A stretch of 64,000 nucleotides of DNA from contig VSPG01000002.1 of the NCBI GenBank assembly GCA_009775265.1, positions 1 to 64,000 of the forward strand. The letters are read 5' to 3'. Below are positions 9,080 through 17,681 of the stretch, piece by piece. Every line of letters starts with the position of its first letter. Position 1 is the first letter of the stretch. This stretch comes from Muribaculaceae bacterium. GTDB taxonomy: Bacteria; Bacteroidota; Bacteroidia; Bacteroidales; Muribaculaceae. The position numbers and the translations under genes were made by a program. The notes beneath the pieces were generated by a model that ran no database searches, was not told the origin of the DNA, and worked only from the letters and a program-made list of their open reading frames with translations.

Positions 9080-11608
9080 CTATTCCGATTCCGGATGGAT
9101 TATGCGGTAATTTCCGCTCAGGTGCATGAACGCGAACAGACGCAGCAGTCCGTCGTAGTAGGCGTCAAAGTATCCGTCGTCATACGGTTCGTGGCGGGCA
9201 TCCCACAGCCGGTCCACAAACTCCCGTCCTATCATGCCTGTAGACACCAGCGACGCGGCCGCCGATGTGGCTACAAGCCCGAGCGAATGGCGCAGGCGGC
9301 GGTAGCCTCCTGCATCAAGCACATTCTCCACTTCCGTACCGTCCACGTTGTACTGGTCCACAAAATCGTCGATTCCGCGGCTGTACAGGAACCCTTGCAG
9401 GCGGTCGGCATAGCTGCGCTGCCACTCCCCGTCGGCGCACGCCCACGAATAGTCCAAAGCTATGTTCATGGGCACACGCCACGAGTCGAAACGGAAAGCG
9501 TCGCCTATAATGCCGCGTATTCCGGTAAGAGAGCCGTCATAATTGCTGTAGTCGGGCGTCAGGCCTGTTTCGGGATGCACGCAAGAGCGCAGGTATTCAC
9601 GGCTGCGGCGTGCGCATTCCATCCAAAAATCGCTCCGGCCGTCGCCGAGATAACGGGCCCACACCTCATAGAAAGCCGGCACATGATACGACGGGTCGGT
9701 GAACGTGCCGCCGAAGTTGTCGGGAGTGAATGTAATCAGTTTCTTCTCCACGTTTATAAGCGGAGCGGAATGCGCCTTGCCCACTTTCAGCATTGACTGG
9801 TCCACGATGCGCCGGGCTTCGGCGAGATAGTCTATGCCGGTGTCGTTGCCCCAACGGTTGGATGCGAATATGAGCGACGTGATGAAATACAACTCGCCGT
9901 CGGATGCCGCGCCTTGGGAATTGCGCGTGCCGTCGGTGCGACAGCTCCAGGCGAAATAACCCTCGCGATCGCCGCTCTGGTGCTGCATGTAGCGGCGACT
10001 CCAGCGCCACAGACGGTCGAACACATCTTTCTTGTCGAGCTGCACAGCCACCATCATGCCATACGACATTCCTTCCGTGCGCACATCGTGGTTTTTGATG
10101 TCGCTGATGTAGGCCATGCTGTCGCCCACCTCGAAGTAGATTTTGTCAGGGCCATGGAAAAGAGATTCATAAATCCCGCCGAGCTTTTCGGCTATTTCTT
10201 CGTCGCTACGGCCTGTCTCGGAGAAAAGGTTGCGGTATTTGCCGCTATCGAAAGCCCCTTCCTCCCAAGGCAAGCCATCGAAGCCGAGCCAGTCCACCTC
10301 CACACCTTTGCCCGAAGCAAGACGCACGAAAAGGTCGTGCATGCCAGTGGGCGCGCCGGCCTCCACAGGCAGCTGAACATCGCACCACCGCCCGGCACGG
10401 GGCAGTGGCATACGGGCGATGAGGCCGGCGTCGGAAATAGTGTCGGCGTACACTTCAAGAACACCGCCCGAAGGTGATTTCACACGCGCCGTAACATGTG
10501 TCACCGGCTTTTCACCGAAGTCCACACGGTCGTAGCGCACCCACGCGCCACGGCGGGCCATCACCGTCTTCCATCCTTCGAAACGGTTTGCCGGGTCGAC
10601 AAACTCCACCCGGGCATTGCGCGCAGAGATATCGCTGTAGCGGTCTATCTGTATGCGCCTGCGGGCATCGCTGAGCCCTACTCCGCGGAGTGTGGGCACG
10701 ACTTTGCATATTGTCCCGTCGGCATTGAACGCAAGCGTATCAATACGAACCGAGCGGTTTTTATCGAAATCGGGCGAGTAATCGTTGTGATGATAGAAAA
10801 GATACCACTGTCCGCGCCATTCCACGATAGAATGGTGGTTGGTCCAGCAGCCGTCGGGCCATTGGTCCATAATCAAGCCTTTAAATTCAAACGGCCCGAG
10901 CGGCGAATCGCCCATGGCATAAGCCAGGGTCTCAGTCTTGTCCTGCACCCATGGGAAAGTGAAGTAATATTTGCCATCGCGCTTGAACACGAACGGCCCT
11001 TCCTTGAACCCCTCCGGCATGCCGTCTATAAGCACAGGTTCGGAAGCCAGTGTCATCATGTCGTCGGAAAGGCGCGCTCCGCGCAGCCCCATGCCGGCCC
11101 AATAGATATAGCTCGAGCCGTCATCGTCCACAAGCACACACGGGTCAATACCATTGATGCCATCGATAGGCTTCCGCATCGGCATAAAAGGCCCCTCCGG
11201 CTTGTCGGCTACAGCCACCCCTACCCTGAACCCGCGTTCTTCTCCTTTGGGAGCTGCCGGGAAATAGAAATAGTATCTGCCGTCTTTGAACACACAATCG
11301 GGCGCCCACATCGAGTAGGAGCCGGCATCGACCCACGGAACCCGTTCCTGACTGATTATCACACCATGGTCGGTCCAGTCGCTGAGATTATCGGATGAAA
11401 ACACATGGTAGTCCGCCATGCAGAACCACTCTTTAAGTTTCTCTGTCGCGCCGGGGATGTCGTGTGACGGATATATGTACATACGGTCGTTGAATACCCG
11501 GGCCGTCGGGTCGGCAGAAAACTGGTCGCGTATTACGGGATTCTGCGCTGCGGCTGTCGGCAGCAACAATGCAGCCGCCGAAAGCAAAACTATACTTCGT
11601 GTAAACAT
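9080..11608 (-). CDS. GH43-CBM-GH8 fusion hemicellulase
   Basis: This 842-residue secreted enzyme joins two glycoside hydrolases. After the signal peptide (to about residue 22), residues 25-320 form a five-bladed GH43 domain with Asp33 (base), Asp155 in GIDPC and Glu203 in KEGPF. Residues about 330-445 look like a CBM6-type beta sandwich. Residues about 450-842 match GH8 reducing-end xylose-releasing exo-oligoxylanases, with the catalytic acid Glu512 in RTEGMSYG. The predicted job is debranching or trimming xylo-oligosaccharides from one end while the GH8 part releases xylose from the reducing end. It sits 6 bases after the second GH43 gene, in the same transcript. Confidence 0.88.
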   Translation of the reverse strand: MFTRSIVLLSAAALLLPTAAAQNPVIRDQFSADPTARVFNDRMYIYPSHDIPGATEKLKEWFCMADYHVFSSDNLSDWTDHGVIISQERVPWVDAGSYSMWAPDCVFKDGRYYFYFPAAPKGEERGFRVGVAVADKPEGPFMPMRKPIDGINGIDPCVLVDDDGSSYIYWAGMGLRGARLSDDMMTLASEPVLIDGMPEGFKEGPFVFKRDGKYYFTFPWVQDKTETLAYAMGDSPLGPFEFKGLIMDQWPDGCWTNHHSIVEWRGQWYLFYHHNDYSPDFDKNRSVRIDTLAFNADGTICKVVPTLRGVGLSDARRRIQIDRYSDISARNARVEFVDPANRFEGWKTVMARRGAWVRYDRVDFGEKPVTHVTARVKSPSGGVLEVYADTISDAGLIARMPLPRAGRWCDVQLPVEAGAPTGMHDLFVRLASGKGVEVDWLGFDGLPWEEGAFDSGKYRNLFSETGRSDEEIAEKLGGIYESLFHGPDKIYFEVGDSMAYISDIKNHDVRTEGMSYGMMVAVQLDKKDVFDRLWRWSRRYMQHQSGDREGYFAWSCRTDGTRNSQGAASDGELYFITSLIFASNRWGNDTGIDYLAEARRIVDQSMLKVGKAHSAPLINVEKKLITFTPDNFGGTFTDPSYHVPAFYEVWARYLGDGRSDFWMECARRSREYLRSCVHPETGLTPDYSNYDGSLTGIRGIIGDAFRFDSWRVPMNIALDYSWACADGEWQRSYADRLQGFLYSRGIDDFVDQYNVDGTEVENVLDAGGYRRLRHSLGLVATSAAASLVSTGMIGREFVDRLWDARHEPYDDGYFDAYYDGLLRLFAFMHLSGNYRIIHPESE

Positions 11609-11614
11609 GGTTGG

Positions 11615-13066
11615 TTATCGGTCTCTGAAACGCCATTTGGAATTATCACTGTTCATGTCGAACCTGCCCAACGTAGGCGTGCTGTCGGCCACGGAGATAA
11701 GGGCCAGTTGCTCAGTTTCGTGGCCGGGCACACTTTTCGGCATAATCCTGTAAGTGCCGTCGGTGAGCTGCTCTATGCGCCACAACTGCTCCGGCGAGCC
11801 TGTAAACGCAGGCACACACTCAAGTTCGGCATCCTCCGTGGCGGCCAAAGCGCGGTCGGTGCCTTCTATGACAATCTTATAGTAAGGTGCGCCGAGATAG
11901 CCTCCGGCATCGGGAACAGCCTCGACTGTCCAGCGCTGGTGGGGACGGAACATGTAATCGCCGAGGCGCACACCGTTGGGTCCCTCTCCCCATCCGCCGA
12001 TAACGTCTTCGAGTTTTTGCGACTCTATCGGCACTATCGGCTCGTTGTCTTCCTCCCAAAAACGATGGCGGGTGGCGGGCATACGCACGAAGTCGACAGC
12101 CAACTCCAACGCATAGCCGTGACGCTGCGACTCTATCTCATAGCTGCCATCACGCAAGTTCTCGCCGGCAACCGGCCAGTCGTCATGCCAAAGCAGCGGT
12201 AGTATGGCGAGCACACTGCGGCCGCCCTGGTCGAAATCGGCTTCGTAATGAAACGACATTTTCTCCACTCCGTCGTCTTCTATGTATCGCCCGAAATGTC
12301 CGGGACCGGTTTTGCGATTTCCTGCCGACAGAAGCATCTTGCCGCCGCCACGGAGCATGTCGCGCCCGATGTTGTCAAGATAAGGCCCGGTGACACTGCG
12401 TGAGCGCCCCACCACTATATTATACGTGGAATTTGCGCCGTCGCAGCATGTGCCATGCGTGCCCAAAAGATAATACCAGCCGTTGCGGTATATCAGGTCG
12501 GTCGCCTCGCAGTCGATAGCTATGTTTACTGGCTCGTTGCCTTCCACACGCTCGCCGGTGGCGGGATCGAGTTCCACAAGGCGTATGAATCCGAAATAAG
12601 TGCCGTAGCTGAGCCACAGACGCCCGGTCGTAGGGTCCAGCAGCAAACCGGCGTCGATGGCGTCGCAGTCCTCGTCGTCGAGCGAGCTGGCCACCTCTAC
12701 AGGTGCCGTATATGCGAAATCCGGCGATTCGGGATTGAGGGTGTTGTTCCACATTGTGAGCACACGGCCTGCATGGCCGCCGCCCAGTCCGCCGCCCGTA
12801 GCGCTGTAGGCCACGAGGTAGCGGTCGCCTATTTTGATTACATCCGGAGCGGCGCCTCCGCCGGGCCTCACCGCCCCGCCGCGCCATGTCCAGCCGTCGT
12901 CGGAGATAAGACCGCCGCCACCCGTGCCGAACGTATAGTAACGGCCGTCGCAGAACGCAATTGTAGACGGGTCGTGGATGAACGGACGCCCCGTCTGAGC
13001 CTCCGCCGCATTAGCTGCCGCAAGCGCTACGGCGCCTGCAAGCAATATATTAATTCCGTTTTTCAT
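11615..13066 (-). CDS. GH43 arabinanase/arabinofuranosidase-like
   Basis: This 483-residue secreted GH43 enzyme has a signal peptide ending near AEAQ (residue 24) and the three conserved acids: Asp32 in HDPS, Asp138 in AIDAG and Glu187 in CEATD. The segment STYNIVVGRSRSVTGPY and a later TGPGHFG are typical of the endo-arabinanase branch of the family. Residues about 310-483 add a beta-rich, ricin-like or beta-sandwich module with repeated W-R patterns. It likely cleaves alpha-1,5-arabinan or arabinose side chains. The exact specificity cannot be read from sequence. It starts 2 bases after the upstream gene, so they form one operon. Confidence 0.88.
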   Translation of the reverse strand: MKNGINILLAGAVALAAANAAEAQTGRPFIHDPSTIAFCDGRYYTFGTGGGGLISDDGWTWRGGAVRPGGGAAPDVIKIGDRYLVAYSATGGGLGGGHAGRVLTMWNNTLNPESPDFAYTAPVEVASSLDDEDCDAIDAGLLLDPTTGRLWLSYGTYFGFIRLVELDPATGERVEGNEPVNIAIDCEATDLIYRNGWYYLLGTHGTCCDGANSTYNIVVGRSRSVTGPYLDNIGRDMLRGGGKMLLSAGNRKTGPGHFGRYIEDDGVEKMSFHYEADFDQGGRSVLAILPLLWHDDWPVAGENLRDGSYEIESQRHGYALELAVDFVRMPATRHRFWEEDNEPIVPIESQKLEDVIGGWGEGPNGVRLGDYMFRPHQRWTVEAVPDAGGYLGAPYYKIVIEGTDRALAATEDAELECVPAFTGSPEQLWRIEQLTDGTYRIMPKSVPGHETEQLALISVADSTPTLGRFDMNSDNSKWRFRDR

Positions 13067-13068
13067 AT

Positions 13069-13812
13069 TCAGCGGTTTCGTGTTGAAAAATCAGTTAGGG
13101 GACGGCCGTCTGCATCAACGAATCGCACGCAGAAATCGCTCATTCCGGGGCCGTTTATTATGGTACCCCGCAACACATTGCGACCTTTTTGCAGCGTCAG
13201 ACGAGGCGACATGCAGTCGTCGGCCACCATACGGCGGTCGCCGGACAATACGAGCACCGGCTCGCCGTTCAGCCACCATTTCGATGCGGAATTGGAACCT
13301 ACCGACAGGCGCACGTCACGCATCTCCTCCGGACAGTCTATTATCGTCACGGCATCGAATATCACGCCGTACACCGGTTTTTTAAGAGCGGCGGCAAAGC
13401 GGTAGAGCTTGACATTGAACATACGACTGTCAAGAGCATGCCACACAAGACGTCCTTTGCCCACACGCACCTTCTCGCCGTCGCGTGGCATGGTCTCGAG
13501 GCGCCCTTTGTAGTAGACCGAATCAAGTACTTCATTCAGATAGCTGTCGGTGAATACCACATTGGAACGATTTGGTTTGGATATAGGCTCCAGCAGCATC
13601 CAGCGGCGTATAAAACCATCTGAATCAGGAGCTGCGGAATCGCCGGACGACTCAATAAAATAGTCCGACAGATAAGTCGGTGTCTGAATCTCATAATCTG
13701 TCTGCCGTGGCGGAGGAAAATTATCATCGGACGGCGCAAAGCCGTACGCAGCCCCATTTAAAAGCGGCAGCAGGAGCGCGGCAACAGCAGCGCGACATTT
13801 GTTAAGTCCCAT
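13069..13812 (-). CDS. Secreted beta-sandwich protein related to acetylxylan-esterase accessory domains
   Basis: This 247-residue protein has a signal peptide (to about residue 24). Its body recalls the domain found next to carbohydrate esterases in Bacteroidetes: FIRRWMLLEPISKPNRS, LVWHALDSRMFNVKL, the NSASKWWLNGEPV strand and the C-terminal NGPGMSDFCVRF. I see no GxSxG or other esterase catalytic motif, so it is probably a binding or accessory protein and not an active esterase. It leads the operon with the two GH43 genes and has its own promoter. Confidence 0.65.
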   Translation of the reverse strand: MGLNKCRAAVAALLLPLLNGAAYGFAPSDDNFPPPRQTDYEIQTPTYLSDYFIESSGDSAAPDSDGFIRRWMLLEPISKPNRSNVVFTDSYLNEVLDSVYYKGRLETMPRDGEKVRVGKGRLVWHALDSRMFNVKLYRFAAALKKPVYGVIFDAVTIIDCPEEMRDVRLSVGSNSASKWWLNGEPVLVLSGDRRMVADDCMSPRLTLQKGRNVLRGTIINGPGMSDFCVRFVDADGRPLTDFSTRNR

Positions 13813-13837
13813 TCAATAAGATTTAAGGTTTCAATTG

Positions 13838-13869
13838 CAAAGTTAACGAATATGAGGATAAATATGAAA
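13838..13869 (-). promoter_or_regulatory. Promoter of the hemicellulase operon
   Basis: Minus-strand TTTC (13869-13866), a 20-base spacer and TAACTTTG (13845-13838) form a near-consensus Bacteroidetes promoter, 25 bases before the ATG at 13812. The -33 box is one base off TTTG, which could leave room for an activator; that is inference. Confidence 0.65.
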
Positions 13870-14203
13870 ATTTACACCTACTATAGCCCCACCAATAACA
13901 TTTTTTATTATTCTCACTCTATAATTCCGGATAGAGCCATAATTGGGGCGATGTTGACGGAGAATGGAAAAACACAGAGAACGTTTATGTAATGGTTCTT
14001 GAGAAACAGTAATCCGCATCCCTAACCTACAACACTGATAATGGCGGTCCGAAACCGGTTCGCCATTTCTAATTTTAAAGGGGATATAACAAAAAACGCC
14101 GCACCCTTGCGGGATTGGCGTCTATATCTTAAAAAGTGATGTATAGGTTAGAAATGCGTCGGTGGAGCATTATCTCTACGACCGACGGGATGGAATCGGA
14201 TGC
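13870..14203. other. AT-rich intergenic stretch with hairpins
   Basis: No convincing gene is visible between the hemicellulase promoter and the 41-residue ORF. It holds a 7-bp inverted repeat with an extended inner stem at 14040-14067 of unknown role, and the terminator at 14091-14120. Confidence 0.5.
14091..14120 (-). terminator. Terminator of the 41-residue ORF
   Basis: Read on the minus strand, a GC-rich hairpin (outer 5-bp stem, inner CCC/GGG) is followed by six T. It lies about 84 bases beyond the stop of the small ORF at 14204. Confidence 0.7.
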
Positions 14204-14329
14204 TTAAAGCGTCCAACGGCGGGTAATGCTGTGGAGGCGGTCGTATGCCTCACTGCGACCCATGTCTGCACTATAAAGTGCCGAGCTTGCGATGCAGTAC
14301 CATTCTACTGCTTTCTTGATCATGTTCAT
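14204..14329 (-). CDS. Small protein, 41 residues, unknown function
   Basis: Translation gives 41 residues beginning MNMIKKAVEWYCIASSALYS and ending RRWTL, then TAA. There is a second in-frame ATG at codon 3. The N-terminal half could form one amphipathic helix with a VEWYCIASS core; the C-terminal half is basic and charged. A Bacteroidetes -7 element lies upstream and an intrinsic terminator follows, so it forms an isolated transcription unit. I recall similar tiny WY-containing proteins in Bacteroidales but cannot name a family. It could also be the coding part of a small regulatory RNA. Confidence 0.55.
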   Translation of the reverse strand: MNMIKKAVEWYCIASSALYSADMGRSEAYDRLHSITRRWTL

Positions 14330-14409
14330 AATTGTACCTAAATTTAATTAGTGAATCGTGTGCGCCCTCCGGCGCTTGCTCTCATCTTTTTTACACTTAA
14401 ATAACACTG

Positions 14410-14417
14410 CAAAGTTA
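14410..14417 (-). promoter_or_regulatory. -7 element of the 41-residue ORF
   Basis: TAACTTTG on the minus strand fits the -7 consensus. No good TTTG lies at the expected -33 distance. The leader of about 75 bases contains a short GC hairpin (GCGCC/GGCGC). Confidence 0.5.
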
Positions 14418-14475
14418 CAAAAAGTTTTTGAAAAACATGCTATAAAACATATTTTTCAACATATCCATAAATAAA

Positions 14476-14505
14476 TCAGGGGCAGCAATTACTTGCCACC
14501 CCTGA
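14476..14505 (-). terminator. tsf terminator
   Basis: An inverted repeat with TCAGGGG/CCCCTGA outer stem and a GGCA/TGCC inner stem is followed on the minus strand by an AT-rich run with T clusters. It lies about 30 bases after the tsf stop and ends the rplM operon. Confidence 0.65.
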
Positions 14506-14536
14506 CTATCAGTATGTTATAACTACTCAGGAATAA

Positions 14537-15529
14537 TTAGTCCTGATTGAGGTTAACACGCTTGAAAGCTACAGCTGCAAGACCTTTTGCAGTCTGCTCA
14601 AGATATGCTGCGATGGTGAGGTTTCCGTCCTTGATGAATTCCTGCTCCATGAGCACGGACTCCTTATAGAACTTATTCACACGGCCATTGGCAATATTCT
14701 GAATCATCTGTTCGGGCATGTTGGCTGCCTTTGCTTCAGCGGCAGTCTTGGCTATTTCGCGAGCCTTGTCTGCTTCTTCGGCGGTGAGCCATCCCTTTGA
14801 GATGTTGCTTTCGATGTGAGCCTCGCTGTCTACGAGGTTGGGGTTGATGCCGGCCTTTTTAAGGGCTGCTTCAACTGCCTTCTTCACCTGCTCTTCCTTA
14901 GTCTTCTCGATGGCCACATTGTATTCGGCATCGATTACAGCCTGGGGAACAGCATCGCGGCTTACTGCCACGGGATTCATGGATGCAACCTGCATAGCCA
15001 CGTCGCGACCCACCTGATAGTCCACATCTTCCTGGTTGAAGCCTACGATAGTAGCAAGCTTGTTTCCAAGGTGGTTATAGCTCATGGTAGTGGGAGCCTC
15101 GAGGCTTTCGTAAGCACCGATTTCGGTCTTCTCACCGGTTTTGCCGGTTTCTTCGACAACGAGATCTGCCACAGTGCGGCCACTGATTTCGAGAGCTGTC
15201 ACCTCCTCGAGGCTCTTGCAGCGTGCTGCCACAGCTGCGTCGAGAATCTCCTGGGTGAGAGCTACGAATCCGGCGTTTTTGGCCACGAAGTCGGTTTCGC
15301 ACTTGAGTGCGAGCACTGCGGCGAAGTTTCCGTCGTGCTTGGCGAGAACGCAGCCTTCAGCTGCTTCGCGGTCCTCGCGTTTGGCGGCTACGGCCTGACC
15401 CTTCTTGCGAAGAATTTCAACAGCTGCTTCGATGTCGCCGTTGGTTTCGGCCAAAGCTTTTTTGCAGTCCATCAAGCCGGCGCTTGTGAGGTGGCGCAGC
15501 TTGGTGATATCTGCCATGGATGGTGCCAT
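14537..15529 (-). CDS. tsf: Elongation factor Ts
   Basis: EF-Ts exchanges GDP for GTP on EF-Tu. The UBA-like N-terminus (MADITKLRHLTSAGLMDCK) is followed by the core signature LKCETDFVAKN and the long C-terminal part. At 330 residues it has the size usual in Bacteroidales. Two ATG codons compete: 15529 (giving an extra MAPS) and 15517. I keep the first because Bacteroides EF-Ts proteins also carry a short MAVT-like extension. It is last in the rplM-rpsI-rpsB-tsf operon. Confidence 0.95.
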   Translation of the reverse strand: MAPSMADITKLRHLTSAGLMDCKKALAETNGDIEAAVEILRKKGQAVAAKREDREAAEGCVLAKHDGNFAAVLALKCETDFVAKNAGFVALTQEILDAAVAARCKSLEEVTALEISGRTVADLVVEETGKTGEKTEIGAYESLEAPTTMSYNHLGNKLATIVGFNQEDVDYQVGRDVAMQVASMNPVAVSRDAVPQAVIDAEYNVAIEKTKEEQVKKAVEAALKKAGINPNLVDSEAHIESNISKGWLTAEEADKAREIAKTAAEAKAANMPEQMIQNIANGRVNKFYKESVLMEQEFIKDGNLTIAAYLEQTAKGLAAVAFKRVNLNQD

Positions 15530-15578
15530 ATTGTAGAAGTTTTGCGGGTTTTATAAATGTTGTGTAACAGGTCGGAGT

Positions 15579-16418
15579 TTATTCGGCAACTTCCTCTGCT
15601 GCGGGAGCTGCGGCTTCAACAGCTTCTTCGGCTACTTCAGCCTCCGCATCGTTGCGGCGCACACGGCGACGCTCACGGCGGGGAGCAGCTTCGGCAGCGG
15701 GAGCATCCTTGTCGGTATCGACTTTCTCAACCTTACGTTCTTCAAGACCTTCTGCCATAGCGGCCACGATGGTGTCGAGAACGAGTTCGATGCTCTTAGA
15801 TGCATCGTCGTTGCAGGGGATTACGAAGTCAATGCCGCTGGGGTCGCTATTGGTGTCGACCATAGCGAACACGGGGATACCGAGGCGGTTTGCCTCAGCT
15901 ACAGCGATGCGTTCTTTAAGCACGTCCACTACAAAGAGAGCGGAGGGAAGACGGTTGAGATCGGCGATAGAACCGAGAGTCTTTTCCAACTTGGCGCGCT
16001 GACGGGAAATCTGCAGACGCTCGCGCTTCGAAAGGTTGTCGAATGTGCCGTCCTTGGCCATGCGGTCGATGGTAGTCATCTTTTTCACAGCCTTGCGGAT
16101 GGTGGGGAAGTTGGTGAGCATACCGCCGGGCCAGCGTTCGATGACATAGGGCATGTTGACGGTAGCAGCTTTGTCGGCTACTACCTGTTTGGCCTGTTTC
16201 TTGGTTGCCACGAAGAGCACTTTCTTGCCCTGCTTGGCGATGTTTTTGAGAGCAGCAGCAGCTTCGTCGAGCTTAGCAGCTGTCTTATAGAGGTCTATAA
16301 TGTGGATACCATTGCGCTCCATGAAGATATAAGGAGCCATGGCAGGATTCCATTTGCGTTTGAGGTGGCCGAAATGGCATCCTGCCTCGAGGAGTTGTTC
16401 AAAAGTGGGTGTTGCCAT
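15579..16418 (-). CDS. rpsB: 30S ribosomal protein S2
   Basis: S2 joins the 30S subunit late and helps dock S1. The start is at the ATG giving MATPTFEQLLEAGCHFGH, the universal S2 N-terminus; upstream in-frame codons are non-conserved and lie in the 142-base gap after rpsI. The 279-residue protein shows the RWPGGMLTNF and VVDVLKERIAVAEANRLGIP segments. Its last 50 residues form a low-complexity Ala/Glu/Arg tail typical of Bacteroidales S2 and absent from the E. coli protein. Confidence 0.96.
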   Translation of the reverse strand: MATPTFEQLLEAGCHFGHLKRKWNPAMAPYIFMERNGIHIIDLYKTAAKLDEAAAALKNIAKQGKKVLFVATKKQAKQVVADKAATVNMPYVIERWPGGMLTNFPTIRKAVKKMTTIDRMAKDGTFDNLSKRERLQISRQRAKLEKTLGSIADLNRLPSALFVVDVLKERIAVAEANRLGIPVFAMVDTNSDPSGIDFVIPCNDDASKSIELVLDTIVAAMAEGLEERKVEKVDTDKDAPAAEAAPRRERRRVRRNDAEAEVAEEAVEAAAPAAEEVAE

Positions 16419-16533
16419 ACTTTTAAATAAGGTTGGTTTACGTTCTTGTGGGAATTGCAACCGAGCGGTAGGGAACGTGTCCATCCACACGGTTTAGATA
16501 CTAAACACTTATTATAGTGCAAGACTGCTTCAC

Positions 16534-16550
16534 GCCGCACATAATGCGGC
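16534..16550. other. Hairpin between rpsI and rpsB
   Basis: A 6-bp GCCGCA/TGCGGC stem lies in the 142-base gap 11 bases past the rpsI stop. It has no clear T tract. It might be an RNA processing or attenuation site between the two ribosomal gene pairs. Confidence 0.35.
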
Positions 16551-16560
16551 AAAGACAATC

Positions 16561-16947
16561 TTAACGCTTGCTGAACTGGAAGCGCTTGCGAGCCTTGGGC
16601 TGACCGGGCTTTTTACGCTCTACGGCGCGTGCGTCGCGAGTCATGAAGCCTGCCTTGCGGAGCACCGACTTGTCGTCGGGGTTGATTTTCACAAGTGCAC
16701 GGGCGATGCCGAGACGGAGTGCTTCCGCCTGACCCTTGTAACCGCCGCCGTCGAGGTTGACATGTATGTCGTACTTCTCGGCTGCGTCAAGAGTGGTAAG
16801 GGGCTGCTTAACGATGAACTGAAGAATCGAAGACGGGAAATAAACTTCGAGGGGGCGCTTGTTGATAGTGATGACGCCGGTGCCTTCTTTAAGGATTACG
16901 CGGGCGACGGCGGCCTTACGACGGCCAACTGCATTGATATTTTCCAT
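16561..16947 (-). CDS. rpsI: 30S ribosomal protein S9
   Basis: S9 contacts P-site tRNA through its C-terminal tail. The 128 residues begin with the conserved [10 protein letters not shown] and end with the basic tail [17 protein letters not shown], whose last Lys-Arg reaches the decoding site. The start lies 8 bases downstream of the rplM stop, the usual L13-S9 pairing. Confidence 0.97.
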   Translation of the reverse strand: MENINAVGRRKAAVARVILKEGTGVITINKRPLEVYFPSSILQFIVKQPLTTLDAAEKYDIHVNLDGGGYKGQAEALRLGIARALVKINPDDKSVLRKAGFMTRDARAVERKKPGQPKARKRFQFSKR

Positions 16948-16955
16948 GCTTACGA

Positions 16956-17435
16956 TTATTTCAGGGTGTTAACATCTAAAACGACGGGGTTCTGTGCAGC
17001 GTGGGGATGCTCAGGTCCGTTGTACACGTGCATGTTCTCGATGAGGCGGCGGCCAAGACGGTTCTTGGGGAGCATGCCTTTCATCACACGGATGAAGAGG
17101 GGATGCATGCCGGGCTTGATGTGCTTGTTGAAGCTCTTTTTCATGAGAACCTCGGGGGTGAGCTCACGCTGACCGCCGGGATAGCCGGTGTAGTTGAGGT
17201 AGATGCGGTCGGTCATCTTTTTGCCGGTAAGGCGCACCTTGTCGGCGTTGATGATGATTACGTTGTCGCCGCATTCCACGTTGGGAGAATAAGTAGGCTT
17301 GTTCTTGCCGCGGAGCAGAATGGCGACTTTTGAGCACAGACGGCCAAGGGGCTGGTCGGTTGCGTCGATCACCACCCACTGGTGTTCTACGCTCTGCGCA
17401 TTCGGTGAAAGGGTTTTGTAGCTTAAAGTATCCAC
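16956..17435 (-). CDS. rplM: 50S ribosomal protein L13
   Basis: L13 is an early 50S assembly protein. The 159-residue protein begins [14 protein letters not shown], as in Bacteroides L13, and contains [20 protein letters not shown] and [10 protein letters not shown]. The initiation codon is GTG (17435-17433); no suitable ATG precedes the conserved start. The gene opens the operon with rpsI, rpsB and tsf. Its leader of about 110 bases holds a short ORF described separately. Confidence 0.95.
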   Translation of the reverse strand: MDTLSYKTLSPNAQSVEHQWVVIDATDQPLGRLCSKVAILLRGKNKPTYSPNVECGDNVIIINADKVRLTGKKMTDRIYLNYTGYPGGQRELTPEVLMKKSFNKHIKPGMHPLFIRVMKGMLPKNRLGRRLIENMHVYNGPEHPHAAQNPVVLDVNTLK

Positions 17436-17451
17436 TTTATTAATTTCTTGA

Positions 17452-17538
17452 TTAGATGTTAATTAAACGTGCGGCATCAAGGCGCGGCTTGGCCAAAAGC
17501 ACATCGCCCGTATGCCACTGAAGCTTTAATTTGGACAT
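17452..17538 (-). CDS. Candidate 28-residue leader ORF upstream of rplM
   Basis: An ATG 10 bases after the -7 element opens a 28-residue frame (MSKLKLQWHTGDVLLAKPRL..., ending LINI) that stops 16 bases before the rplM GTG. The GC-rich third positions match local coding usage. Its position on the ribosomal operon leader suggests a regulatory leader peptide or a leaderless small gene. No homologue is known to me and the frame may be chance. Confidence 0.3.
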   Translation of the reverse strand: MSKLKLQWHTGDVLLAKPRLDAARLINI

Positions 17539-17548
17539 AATCGGCCTG

Positions 17549-17579
17549 CAAAGGTACGTTTTTTTTCTTACATGACAAT
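17549..17579 (-). promoter_or_regulatory. rplM operon promoter
   Basis: TACCTTTG (17556-17549 on the minus strand) is preceded after 19 bases by ATTG, close to the -33 TTTG box. It gives a transcript with about 110 bases before rplM. Confidence 0.7.
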
Positions 17580-17625
17580 GGCTTATCGCAAATTCTTTCA
17601 CAGAATTAAGGGTTGCATAAAACAA

Positions 17626-17657
17626 ACCTGCCTGCGGCGCAATTGCCGCAGGCAGGT
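17626..17657 (-). terminator. Terminator of the DPP5-like gene
   Basis: A 13-bp perfect inverted repeat with a 6-base loop, followed on the minus strand by TTTGTTTTA, lies 25 bases past the stop at 17682. Confidence 0.85.
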
Positions 17658-17681
17658 AAAGTCCCGTTCCCTACTATGCTT

